From Rhizorhabdus sp049889055 (GTDB lineage Bacteria > Pseudomonadota > Alphaproteobacteria > Sphingomonadales > Sphingomonadaceae), in contig NZ_JBLTWO010000005.1 in assembly GCF_049889055.1 (NCBI RefSeq), positions 186,001 through 250,000 of the forward strand: a stretch of 64,000 nt of DNA, given 5' to 3'. Position numbers and translations under genes: made by a program. The notes beneath the pieces were generated by a model. It ran no database searches and was not told the DNA's origin. It saw only the letters and a list, made by a program, of their open reading frames with translations. Below are positions 37,111 through 45,809 of this stretch, piece by piece (position 1 is the first letter of the stretch; each line of letters begins with the position of its first letter).

Positions 37111-40100
37111 CAAGCCGCGCCCCGCTGCTGGGGCGCGGTGGCAGCTTGCTGGAGGTCGAGCGCTATTCCATCGGCGTCGGCGAGCGCCGTGGAGCGCAGC
37201 CAAAAACGCGTTTGCATAGGCTTGATGAGGTAGAGGCAATTACCGACGAAAACGCGCAGGTCGGGCATGAGCTGGAAATTGCCGTTGAGGGGCCTGTGGA
37301 TGTGGGCGGCAAGCTGCTCGAGAACGTCGCTGAGCTCGCCGGCCGCCTCTTCGGCATAGTCTTCATGACCGCCTAGTTGGAGGCGCAGGATCGCCAGGTC
37401 GGCGCCGCGCGCGACAAGGCGCGCACCGATCTTCTTGCCTTTGAACCAGTCCGCGAGGCTCGCCGACAAGGTTTGAGCGTATTGCGCGCGTTGCGGTTCG
37501 TCAGGCGCGCCCCAGAGTTTCGGGAAGTGGCCTTCATGGGGCTGAAGCGCAGGAAGGATCGCGTCGACGGTATCGTCGATTAGCGCGATCTCATCGGGCG
37601 ACAGGCAAAAATATTGGTACGCTAGCCGGTCGATCGTCCGAAGGATCTCGCTGTCCTCGACCTGCATCGGGAACGGCTCGCTGGAGCGTTCGCGTGCGCC
37701 GTCCACAATCGCGATCAACTCAATGGCCGCCTCGGCTGCTGCGGCTCGATCCGGGACATCGTCGGGCGATGGGAACGGCAAGCGGAGCAGGTCGGCCTGC
37801 TGGACTTCGGGTCGATCCGACCCGAACGAAGCAGTGCCGTGAAAAGCGTACCACACCGCGATGCGACTGTTAAGTATCGCGGTCAGGAGCTTGGCCCGGT
37901 CGCTCTCGCCCTCCGGCACCACGATCGCCTGGAAGATATGCTGGAAGGTCAGAGGCTGATCGCAGTAGGCGGCGCGAAGACGGTTCTGCGACGTCTCAAC
38001 CCCACGCGGGATGAGTATCCGCGAGCCATCAAACCCGGCCTCGAACCCGCGACGACGAACCATTGACGATGCGGCCGGCATTAAGCCTTCAACAGTCTGG
38101 GCTAGCCGTGAATAGTCCGCAATAGGGAGGTCCGGCAGTCGGCCGACATACGCGCTTTCGAGTGGCGGCGCATCGCTAACGCTGTCTTCATTGAATGGCT
38201 GATAGCCTTGCCCGATTACCCAGCGATCACCCGGCTCTTCGCGGCGACGGCTCAGGCCACCAAAATCATAGACGAAGCCCTCTAGCTTTGGAAGTCGAGC
38301 GAGGTAGCCGAACAGTTTGGCGTCCGGTTCGCGCATCCAAAGGCGCTGCTTGAAGATGAGAGGGTTATCGAGAACCGCGCCGACTCCGAGCGACGCCTTG
38401 TCCGCGCTGCTAAGCGTGATCACACGCTTAATACGAAGGTTAAGGTCGGCCTTCGGCGCCCAGTAATCGAAGCGATACGGGAAATTACCCGCATTCGCGC
38501 TGCCGTAGATGATCAGAGCTGTGGGACGATGGGCTTTTTCAAAAAGCTGAAAGCGAAGGTCGGCGAAGTTGATGACGCGACGGACTTGGGATTTCCGGAA
38601 GAACGCATCACGCGCTTCGACCGTCTTTTGGGCATGGTTATGCAAAAATCCCATCGCCGGCAGCAGGAACGCGATCAGCCCGCCGTCAGCGAGATGCGAC
38701 AGCGCTTTCCAGCTGAATGCCCAGGCGTCCTCGCCGCCGGGCATGGGATGGCCGGCTTTTTTACTCCACTGCACAGACGAACGGGCCGAACCGCGGCGGC
38801 TGGTCCATGGCGGATTGCCAATAATGACCTCGTATCGGGCGCCGTCGGGTGACACTTCGAAGAAGTCGCGGCAGACGAGGTTCTTGCCCCAAAGTTCGGG
38901 GAGGAGTTTCCCTCGAGTGATGAGCTTGCGGATGTCGCGTGGCGAGACTTCTTCCAGCAAAGCTACGTAGAGCGAAAACACCGCGACCCGAACGGCGCCG
39001 CCATTCAAATCCCAGCCATGGATTTGGCTTAGCAAGGACAGCAGCGTTTTCCAGGAGATCGTCTGAGTCTTGTGCTTGGCGCGCCAGTATTCGCAGAGCC
39101 GCTGGAACGATCGAACGAGGAAAACGCCTGAACCGCAGGCAGGGTCAAGGAAGCTTCCTGTCGTCCTCGTCGTATCCGATAACATCTCCCATGCTTGGGA
39201 AACGACAGTGTCGGCGAGAAACATGGGCGTGTAGTAGGCGCCGTTGGCGCGGCGTTCAGCCTCGCGTTCACCCAGGAACCGATCGTAGACCGCGCTGACG
39301 AGTTCGATCGGGATGTACCGGAAGTCATAGCCCCAGAACCGTTGCTGCCCGGAACGCGCCATTTCTTCGCGGCCTGACCGGAACCGCGCAACGATTGCGA
39401 GATGGGCCTCAGTGACTTCTGGCGCCTCGCCCGTGGCCTCGAATGAACAAGGTGCGACAAACAGATCACCATTGAAATCCGCGTGGAGGGTCCGGAAAAA
39501 GGAACGGAAGAGATTAACGTCGCCGGTTTCCAGCAGCGCCGAGAAACTCTCCGCCCTCTTCTCGGAGACGGCAGCAAAATAAGCGGGGGTTACAATCTCC
39601 CGGTCCTCAAGGTAGGCGATAAACATCGCTTGCATGAGCAGCGCCTGGGCCGCATCGGGAGCGAGCGCGGATTTCTGTAGAAGGTCATGAGACGCATTCA
39701 GATTGTCGAGAAGTACCTGATCGATGCGTTCTTTGGGAGGAAAATACTCGCCGTAGTCGTTCCAGAGGCGTCCAGATTCCACGCCATAAATAAGATTTTG
39801 AAACTGCAGCGCGTCGGTCGTCAGGCTGAGGCTATCAATAAGGCAGCGGGTTTCGAAGGCGTCACCTGGATCGCTTAACGGAGTACGGGCAAGCGAAAAC
39901 GCTCTAAGCGTATCGTCGGCGATAACTAGCAACAGGCTGGCTAGGCCCTGATTCCAGAGTGCACCGTGAAGATTGATAATAGCGGCGCGGTCGTAGTGAT
40001 CGGCTTCCAAGATCGCGACGGTCGGGACCCCTTGGACACAGAAGATCGCGGATACGCCCATTTCGGTGAGGGCGGCTCGGATAGCCGGCGCATGCGGCAC

Positions 40101-40208
40101 GTCGCTAATGGCCTCGGCTGACTCGTAGAGTTCAGGCGAGCGCCGGTGTGTGAGCCCCAAGAGATCTTTCCACTCCGGCGCTAATGAGGATGCCCTAGTG
40201 GTCGTCAC
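37110..40208 (-). CDS. Eco57I-like N6-adenine DNA methyltransferase of a restriction-modification-like system
   Basis: 1,032 residues from the GTG at 40208, which overlaps the stop of the HTH gene as GTGA; the frame is open to 40343 but only inside that gene. An N-terminal helical domain (about 1-310, WNQGLASLLLVI near 85-96) is followed by the methyltransferase: GAYYTPMFLADTVV (323-336), S-adenosylmethionine loop FLDPACGSG (353-361) and catalytic NPPW (465-468). The C-terminal half looks like a target-recognition domain (LNSRIAVWY and LRLPFPSPDD). No nuclease motif is apparent in the N-terminus, unlike classic type IIG enzymes; the nuclease seems to be the next gene. Visibly less GC-rich than neighbours. 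Confidence 0.9.
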   Translation of the reverse strand: MTTTRASSLAPEWKDLLGLTHRRSPELYESAEAISDVPHAPAIRAALTEMGVSAIFCVQGVPTVAILEADHYDRAAIINLHGALWNQGLASLLLVIADDTLRAFSLARTPLSDPGDAFETRCLIDSLSLTTDALQFQNLIYGVESGRLWNDYGEYFPPKERIDQVLLDNLNASHDLLQKSALAPDAAQALLMQAMFIAYLEDREIVTPAYFAAVSEKRAESFSALLETGDVNLFRSFFRTLHADFNGDLFVAPCSFEATGEAPEVTEAHLAIVARFRSGREEMARSGQQRFWGYDFRYIPIELVSAVYDRFLGEREAERRANGAYYTPMFLADTVVSQAWEMLSDTTRTTGSFLDPACGSGVFLVRSFQRLCEYWRAKHKTQTISWKTLLSLLSQIHGWDLNGGAVRVAVFSLYVALLEEVSPRDIRKLITRGKLLPELWGKNLVCRDFFEVSPDGARYEVIIGNPPWTSRRGSARSSVQWSKKAGHPMPGGEDAWAFSWKALSHLADGGLIAFLLPAMGFLHNHAQKTVEARDAFFRKSQVRRVINFADLRFQLFEKAHRPTALIIYGSANAGNFPYRFDYWAPKADLNLRIKRVITLSSADKASLGVGAVLDNPLIFKQRLWMREPDAKLFGYLARLPKLEGFVYDFGGLSRRREEPGDRWVIGQGYQPFNEDSVSDAPPLESAYVGRLPDLPIADYSRLAQTVEGLMPAASSMVRRRGFEAGFDGSRILIPRGVETSQNRLRAAYCDQPLTFQHIFQAIVVPEGESDRAKLLTAILNSRIAVWYAFHGTASFGSDRPEVQQADLLRLPFPSPDDVPDRAAAAEAAIELIAIVDGARERSSEPFPMQVEDSEILRTIDRLAYQYFCLSPDEIALIDDTVDAILPALQPHEGHFPKLWGAPDEPQRAQYAQTLSASLADWFKGKKIGARLVARGADLAILRLQLGGHEDYAEEAAGELSDVLEQLAAHIHRPLNGNFQLMPDLRVFVGNCLYLIKPMQTRFWLRSTALADADGIALDLQQAATAPQQRGAA

Positions 40209-40681
40209 GCTCGTATTCCACGTCGTTCGGTTTGCGGGCTGATCGCTGTGGGGGGGAACTTCACATATCCTTGAACGAAATCGGCCTCGGCAGCCGTAAG
40301 AGCCGACCGCAAGCGCGACACGATGGGTGCGCAAGGAATGCATAGGGTGGAGGCGTCAGGCGACGAACGCGCAGCCGTACCAGCGCCAACGAGACGGACG
40401 CTATCAGCTTGGATTAGGGCAACGCAGTTTTCCAGCGAGACCCAAGATTTGCCGTGACATTCCCTGAACAGTTCATCGAAACGGTCGCCAATCGTGCTAA
40501 CGCGGACACCAAAATCTCTGACCAGTTCAGCCACGATCGCAATCGCGACGACGTCCCCCGCTGTGAAACTCGGAGCGTGCCCCTTACGTGCAGCCAGAGC
40601 CGGGATGGCAGCCCGCCACGTCCGCAAGGCATCAACTGAAATTGACAGTAACTCCCGAACCTGACCTTGAGTATAGCGCAT
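40205..40681 (-). CDS. MerR-like helix-turn-helix protein, likely controller of the modification system
   Basis: 158 residues. The N-terminal ~65 residues match a MerR-type DNA-binding fold (YTQGQVRELLSISVDALRTWR, then FTAGDVVAIAIVAELV). The rest has no recognisable ligand domain. It is first in a three-gene overlapped operon with the methyltransferase and nuclease and most likely sets their expression, as controller proteins do, although known C proteins are Xre-like. Its leader has no strong ribosome site, so it may be leaderless. Confidence 0.75.
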   Translation of the reverse strand: MRYTQGQVRELLSISVDALRTWRAAIPALAARKGHAPSFTAGDVVAIAIVAELVRDFGVRVSTIGDRFDELFRECHGKSWVSLENCVALIQADSVRLVGAGTAARSSPDASTLCIPCAPIVSRLRSALTAAEADFVQGYVKFPPTAISPQTERRGIRA

Positions 40682-40763
40682 ACGACCAAACTAGCTTGGA
40701 AGAGCTCCCGGATCAACACGGGGCCACCCCCCTTTTCGTTCTTTTTTTGTTCGCATACCCCCC

Positions 40764-41549
40764 TCACCGCCCCCTTAAAATCCCCTCCGCCATCGCGTGG
40801 TCGGAAACCTTGTCCACATCGATGCACGCCTCCGCCTGCGGCAGCAGCACAGCTGTCGCCCGCAACCCGAAACGCTTGCCGACGCGAGTGATCGCCTGAC
40901 CCAGGGTCAGGATGCGCAGCGCGATCAGGAGGGCGAGGCCGGGGCCGAAGGCGTTCAGGATGGCGCGGGCCTTTTTGCGTTGCTGCTCGACATGCCGCCA
41001 CACCGCGACGATCTCCAGCGCCTTGGGGCTGCCCAGCCAGAACAAATTGGTGCCCGAATAGGCGCCCCCGCGAAAGGGGAGCCAGGTGCGGCGGTTGCCG
41101 GGATAGGCGGCTTCCAGCGTGCGGCGCTCGACCAGGCCGACGGCCATATCGCTGCCCGCCGCGCCCACCAGGAAGCGGTCGAGAATCGCGTCGGTCAGCA
41201 GAACATTGTCGGCGGTGGTGACCAGGAAGGGGTAGCCGCGCGGCATAGCGCCCAGCGTGTCGGCGATCGCCTCGGCGATCGAGCCGCCTGCGTCGCGGGT
41301 CACCACCTTAGCCTCGTCGCGCAGCCAGCGCGTCCCCGGATGGTCGAGCAGCGCGTCGGCATTCTGCGCGACGATCACCACCCGGCCGACATCGGCGCGC
41401 GCCACCAGCACGCTCGCGACCCAGGCGAGCATCGGCTGCCCGGCAATTTCGATGAGCGCCTTGAACGCTTCGTCGAAATGTTCGGCCAGGGGGTCGACAC
41501 CGGGCCGCTGCCCTGCAAGTAGGATTACAGTATATAACATTTTGGTCAT
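40764..41549 (-). CDS. Nucleotidyltransferase family protein (MobA/GT-A-like)
   Basis: 261 residues. The N-terminal LYTVILLAGQRPG is a nucleotidyltransferase loop, followed by ALIEIAGQPMLAW and FLVTTADNVLLT (metal-binding Asp). The C-terminal third has a hydrophobic helix (LALLIALRILTL). It probably activates a sugar phosphate or polyol phosphate as an NDP or CDP derivative. It is divergent from the CDP-alcohol phosphotransferase with 9 bp between the listed starts; an ATG at 41540 is an equally good start. Confidence 0.8.
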   Translation of the reverse strand: MTKMLYTVILLAGQRPGVDPLAEHFDEAFKALIEIAGQPMLAWVASVLVARADVGRVVIVAQNADALLDHPGTRWLRDEAKVVTRDAGGSIAEAIADTLGAMPRGYPFLVTTADNVLLTDAILDRFLVGAAGSDMAVGLVERRTLEAAYPGNRRTWLPFRGGAYSGTNLFWLGSPKALEIVAVWRHVEQQRKKARAILNAFGPGLALLIALRILTLGQAITRVGKRFGLRATAVLLPQAEACIDVDKVSDHAMAEGILRGR

Positions 41550-41558
41550 GTTCTCGCC

Positions 41559-42719
41559 TTGCCAGCCACCGATGCGATGGGCAAGGAACAGACCTATTCA
41601 TTGCAATTTATGGAAGACATGACCAGCAACGCGCCGCTTAGCGTCCGCTCGATCGGGACGAATCCGACACGCATCTGGGGAATGACCAGCGAGGAGCGGC
41701 TGCGGCGCATCGCCCGGTCGCAGAAGCTCTCGACCCGGAACCGGGAGGGTGGCCCGGTTCTGCTCGTCGCGGCCAGCCATGTGTTCGAGCCGGCCTGGCT
41801 GAAGTTCATGGCCGACCGCCCCGGCCAGGTGCTGACCCTGAACGGGGAGCAGGTGATCGCCCATGTGCCCGGCGGCGACAGCGGCGGCGATGGCGATGGC
41901 TTTCCCGAGGGGCTGGAGGAGGTCCGCGCCGAGGATCACCGCGTCTTCTACAACGTCGTCTTGCGCAAGCGCGAAGAGCCGGTGATCGAAAAGCTGACGC
42001 GCGACAGCGTGAAGCGGATCGAGCGGGCGACCTATTTCGGTGCCTATAAGGGCGTGACCGACGTCCTCACCAAATATCTGTGGCCCGAATGGGCGCTGGT
42101 GCTGACGCGGATCGCCGCGCGGATCCGCATGTCGCCCAATATGGTGACGACGATCGGCGCGATCCTGTGCGTCGCGGCGACCTATTATTTCTGGCATGGC
42201 CAGTACTGGACCGGCATGGGGCTGGGCCTCATCTTCATGGTGCTCGACACGGTCGACGGGAAGCTCGCCCGCTGCACGATCACGTCGAGCAAATGGGGCG
42301 ACATCTTCGACCATGGCATAGACCTGGTCCATCCGCCCTTCTGGTGGTGGGCCTGGGGTGTGGGGCTGGCGAGCTGGGGGCTGGCCTTCACCCATCTGGA
42401 ATTCGCGCTGGTGATGATCGCGATCGTCGCCGGCTATGTCGTCCAGCGGCTGATCGAGGGCGCCTTCATCCAGCGCTTCGCCGGCATGCACATCCATGTG
42501 TGGGAAAAGATCGACAGCGATTTCCGTCTGATCACAGCGCGGCGCAATCCGAACATGGTGATCCTGTTCGTCGCCATGATCTTCAAGCGCCCCGATATCG
42601 GCCTGATCGCGGTGGCGGTGTGGACGGTGCTCAGCTGCGTCTTCCACGCGGTGCGGCTGGTGCAGGCGTTGCGCCGCCGCAAGAAGGGCATCAAGATCCG
42701 CAGCTGGTTGCAGGTCTGA
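41559..42719 (+). CDS. CDP-alcohol phosphotransferase family membrane protein
   Basis: The catalytic signature is complete: D230-TV-D-G-x2-A-R-x8-G-x3-D-x3-D (to about residue 256). The enzyme swaps CMP of a CDP-alcohol for a second alcohol, forming a phosphodiester in the membrane. An N-terminal soluble domain (about 40-150) precedes about five hydrophobic helices. The TTG at 41559 is the longest start; ATGs at 41577, 41610 and 41619 are plausible and would leave more room for the divergent promoter. Neighbouring nucleotidyltransferases could supply the CDP-alcohol. Product unknown. Confidence 0.88.
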   Translation: MPATDAMGKEQTYSLQFMEDMTSNAPLSVRSIGTNPTRIWGMTSEERLRRIARSQKLSTRNREGGPVLLVAASHVFEPAWLKFMADRPGQVLTLNGEQVIAHVPGGDSGGDGDGFPEGLEEVRAEDHRVFYNVVLRKREEPVIEKLTRDSVKRIERATYFGAYKGVTDVLTKYLWPEWALVLTRIAARIRMSPNMVTTIGAILCVAATYYFWHGQYWTGMGLGLIFMVLDTVDGKLARCTITSSKWGDIFDHGIDLVHPPFWWWAWGVGLASWGLAFTHLEFALVMIAIVAGYVVQRLIEGAFIQRFAGMHIHVWEKIDSDFRLITARRNPNMVILFVAMIFKRPDIGLIAVAVWTVLSCVFHAVRLVQALRRRKKGIKIRSWLQV

Positions 42720-42732
42720 GGACGGGGCGGAG

Positions 42733-43167
42733 ATGACGAACGCGACGATCGAGAAGTTCGGCTTCCCCGCGACGCTGATCCACGACTATCGCCACTGGGT
42801 GGTGCTGCTGCGCCCCGCCCAGCCGACGCTGGGATCGCTGGTGGTGGCGGCGAAATCCGACGCGACCGCCTTCGGGGACCTGCCGGCCAAGGCCCATGCC
42901 GAGCTGGCGGCCGTGACCCGCGACCTCGAACATGCGCTGCGTGGCGCTCTGGCGTTCGAGAAGATCAACTATCTGATGCTGATGATGGTCGACCCCCACG
43001 TCCATTTCCACGTCATCCCCCGCTATGAGGGCGAACGCGAATGGGCCGGCGTGTCGGTCACCGACGCCGGCTGGCCGGGACAGCCGGTGCTCGGCCAGGC
43101 CGTGACGCTGACGGCGGAGCAGGTCGAGGCGCTGAGCCTGTGGCTCAAGGAGCTGTGGCCGGTTTGA
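42733..43167 (+). CDS. HIT-family nucleotide hydrolase/transferase
   Basis: 144 residues with the histidine triad HVHFHVIPR (about 94-102). HIT proteins hydrolyse nucleoside phosphoramidates, dinucleotides or NDP-sugars. It follows the CDP-alcohol enzyme by 13 bp on the same strand and may act on a nucleotide by-product or intermediate of that pathway. Confidence 0.88.
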   Translation: MTNATIEKFGFPATLIHDYRHWVVLLRPAQPTLGSLVVAAKSDATAFGDLPAKAHAELAAVTRDLEHALRGALAFEKINYLMLMMVDPHVHFHVIPRYEGEREWAGVSVTDAGWPGQPVLGQAVTLTAEQVEALSLWLKELWPV

Positions 43168-43186
43168 GGGGGGAGCTTCGGTCCAG

Positions 43187-43735
43187 ATGACGAAGATCGA
43201 TCTTCAACCCACGCTGACCGATGGCGACATCAGGCTGCGACCCTTGCAACCCGACGACTGGCAGGCGCTGTTTGCGGTAGCGTCGGACCCGCTGATCTGG
43301 GCCGCGCATCCGGCGCATGACCGATGGCAGGAGCCCGTCTTCCGGGCCTTCTTCGATCAGGCATTGCGGAGCGGCGGCGCTCTGGCCATCACGCGGACCG
43401 GGACCGGCGAGATCATCGGCTCCTCCCGCTTCGATCGGACACGGGCCGACGAAGGCGAAGTCGAGATCGGATGGACCTTCCTTGCACGCGCGGCATGGGG
43501 CGGGCCAACCAATTTCACGGTCAAACGGCTCATGGTCGGCCATGCACTCCGCTACTTCAAGCGGGTGATCTTCGTCATCGGCAAAGACAATATCCGCTCG
43601 CGCCGGGCGGTGGAGAAGATCGGAGCCCGGCTGACCGATCGCATGCTGGACGTGCCGATGGCCGGCGCCATCGCTGCGCATGTGGTCTATGCCATCGATC
43701 GGCAGGATTTCGCTTCGGGACCGCTCAGCGCCTGA
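43187..43735 (+). CDS. GNAT-family N-acetyltransferase (RimJ/RimL-like)
   Basis: 182 residues with the GNAT features: N-terminal IRLRPLQPDDWQAL, central EVEIGWTFLARAAWGG and the acetyl-CoA/C-terminal IRSRRAVEKIGARL. It would acetylate an amine, often an N-terminal residue or small molecule. Nineteen bases after the HIT gene; link to the surrounding pathway is not shown. Confidence 0.88.
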   Translation: MTKIDLQPTLTDGDIRLRPLQPDDWQALFAVASDPLIWAAHPAHDRWQEPVFRAFFDQALRSGGALAITRTGTGEIIGSSRFDRTRADEGEVEIGWTFLARAAWGGPTNFTVKRLMVGHALRYFKRVIFVIGKDNIRSRRAVEKIGARLTDRMLDVPMAGAIAAHVVYAIDRQDFASGPLSA

Positions 43736-43769
43736 AGCGTGCGGCGGCCCTGCCCGAGAAGCTGCCGAC

Positions 43770-44510
43770 CTATCGGTCGGTCGCCCAGCTCTCCGTCAGC
43801 GCGCGCGCGATCGGCAGGTCTTCGGGGAAGTCGACTTCGGCCCAGCGCAGGCCCTCGATCGATACCGTGCCGACGACGCCCGAGGGCGCCAGCGCGTGGA
43901 TCGCCTTGAGGTACCAGTTGAGCACGCCTTCGGTCGTGCGCATCATCGCCTCGACCTGGCGGCGGAAGATCGCCGGGCCTTCGCCCCTGAAGGCGAGCAT
44001 GCCGATCGATTCCGCGTTGGTCTCGGCCGGCTCCAGCCGCTTGCCGATCTGCAGCAGGCGATCGCCATCGCGCTGCACCTTCATGTCGTCGAGGTCGTAG
44101 CTGTCCTTGACGTCGATCGTGACCGTGATCGGCGCGGTGGCGCCTGCGATCAGCCGGCCCACGATCTCGGGCGAGACCAAGGTGTCACCGTTGAGGATGA
44201 TGAAGTCCTGGTCCATCTCCTCGCGCACGATCCAGCAGGAGCCGAGATTGTCGGCGACCTTGTAGAAGGGGTTGAAGCGCGTGGTGATCGTGACGCCCGG
44301 CAGCGCCAGCGCGGCAAGCGCGGCCTCCAGCTTCTCGTCGCGGAAGCCCGTGACCACCACGATCTGATCGATCCCGTTCGCGACCAGCGACGCGATCTGC
44401 CAGGCGATCAGGCTGCGGCCCGAAAAGTCGATCAGGCATTTGGGCTGGTCGGCCGTCAGCGGCAGCAGGCGCGATCCCTGACCAGCGGAAAGAATGATGG
44501 CTTTCTTCAT
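43770..44510 (-). CDS. Sugar/polyol-phosphate nucleotidyltransferase (LicC/IPCT-like)
   Basis: 246 residues with the nucleotide loop AIILSAGQGSRLLPLTADQPKCLIDF, the metal site DFIILNGDTLV and the C-terminal WAEVDFPEDL. This pattern is shared by phosphocholine cytidylyltransferases (LicC) and inositol-1-phosphate cytidylyltransferases, which make CDP-choline or CDP-inositol. A CDP-alcohol phosphotransferase 1 kb away fits such a product. The exact alcohol cannot be read from sequence. Confidence 0.85.
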   Translation of the reverse strand: MKKAIILSAGQGSRLLPLTADQPKCLIDFSGRSLIAWQIASLVANGIDQIVVVTGFRDEKLEAALAALALPGVTITTRFNPFYKVADNLGSCWIVREEMDQDFIILNGDTLVSPEIVGRLIAGATAPITVTIDVKDSYDLDDMKVQRDGDRLLQIGKRLEPAETNAESIGMLAFRGEGPAIFRRQVEAMMRTTEGVLNWYLKAIHALAPSGVVGTVSIEGLRWAEVDFPEDLPIARALTESWATDR

Positions 44511-44590
44511 GGGGGTGCGTGCCTAGGCACCAAATGCGGCAGGATGATGAAGCGGTCGGGGCAGGATCGCCCTGCCCCGACGCCTGTCGC

Positions 44591-45700
44591 TTACCGATCC
44601 TCGACCAGCAGGTCGCGGAAGCGGCGCGGCTGGCTGCGCAGATATTGCGGCGGCACCTTCACCTGCGCCCCGAAATGCGCGGCGGCGTGCCAGGGCCAGC
44701 GCGGATCGTAGAGTACCGTACGCGCCAGCCCGATCAGATCGGCGTCGCCGGTCGCCAGAATCGCCTCGGCCTGTTCGAACTCGGTGATCAGGCCGACCGC
44801 GACGACCGGGATCGACACCGCTTCGCGCACCGCACGGGCCAAGGGCACCTGATAATTGGGACCGACCGGGATCGCCTGGCGCGGATCGAGGCCGCCGCTC
44901 GAGACGTGGATCGCGGCGGCGCCGCGCGCCTCCAGCGCCTTTGAAAAGGCGATCGTCTGCTCGATGTCCCAGCCGCCCTCGACCCAGTCGGTACCAGACA
45001 GGCGGACAGTGACCGGGCGATCGGCCGGGAAGGCCGCGCGGACCGCGTCGAAGACTTCGAGCGGGAAGCGCATCCGGTTCTCCAGGCTGCCGCCATAGTC
45101 ATCCTCGCGGCGGTTGGAGAGCGGCGAGAGGAATTCGTGGAGCAGATAGCCATGCGCGCCGTGGATCTGGATCGCGTCGAGGCCCAGCCGCGCAGAGCGG
45201 CGCGCAGCATCGGCAAAGGCATCGCGGATGCGGTCGAGGCCGGCCCGATCGAGCGCGGTCGGCGCATTCTCCGACTCCTCGAACGGCAGCGCCGAGGGGG
45301 CGACGGTCTGCCAGCCATGCTCATGATCCGGCGCCAGCTGCGCACCACCGCGCCAGGGCAGGTCGGTCGACGCCTTGCGCCCGGCATGGGCCAGCTGGAT
45401 CGCGATCGGCATCGTCGAATGGCGGCGCACCGCCTCCAGCACGCGGGCCATCGCCGCTTCGGTGCGGTCATCCCACAGGCCGACATCGGCATAGCTGATC
45501 CGCCCTTCGGGCTCGACCGCCGTCGCTTCGATCGTCAGCAGGCCCGCGCCCGACGCGGCAAGCCCGCCCAGATGCTGGATATGCCAGTCGGTCATCGCGC
45601 CGTCCTCGGCCGAATATTGGCACATGGGGGCGATGACGATGCGGTTGGCGAGGGTCAGGCCGCCGACGGTGAGCGGCTGGAAGAGCTTGGCAGCGGGCAC
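44591..45700 (-). CDS. NADH:flavin oxidoreductase, Old Yellow Enzyme family (YqjM-like)
   Basis: 369 residues of a TIM-barrel FMN enzyme: N-terminal RIVIAPMCQYSA (the Cys typical of YqjM-like members), AIQLAHAGRK and IQIHGAHGYLLHEFLSP with active-site His residues, and a C-terminal phosphate-binding end. It reduces activated C=C bonds of enals, enones or nitro compounds. It is divergent from a LysR regulator, its likely controller. Confidence 0.93.
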   Translation of the reverse strand: MPAAKLFQPLTVGGLTLANRIVIAPMCQYSAEDGAMTDWHIQHLGGLAASGAGLLTIEATAVEPEGRISYADVGLWDDRTEAAMARVLEAVRRHSTMPIAIQLAHAGRKASTDLPWRGGAQLAPDHEHGWQTVAPSALPFEESENAPTALDRAGLDRIRDAFADAARRSARLGLDAIQIHGAHGYLLHEFLSPLSNRREDDYGGSLENRMRFPLEVFDAVRAAFPADRPVTVRLSGTDWVEGGWDIEQTIAFSKALEARGAAAIHVSSGGLDPRQAIPVGPNYQVPLARAVREAVSIPVVAVGLITEFEQAEAILATGDADLIGLARTVLYDPRWPWHAAAHFGAQVKVPPQYLRSQPRRFRDLLVEDR

Positions 45701-45809
45701 GAATATCTCCTGATCTCTATGATCGGTACGGAGCCGAGATAGGCATCGGTTCGCATAAACGCCTCAAAGCATCTCGCGGGTCATCCATAAGATATGTTAT
45801 GTATAGACC

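Noticed and set aside
36350..40800. Direct repeats or integrase marking island ends
   Set aside because: I found no convincing att-like direct repeats or recombinase gene; insertion remains inference from synteny logic.
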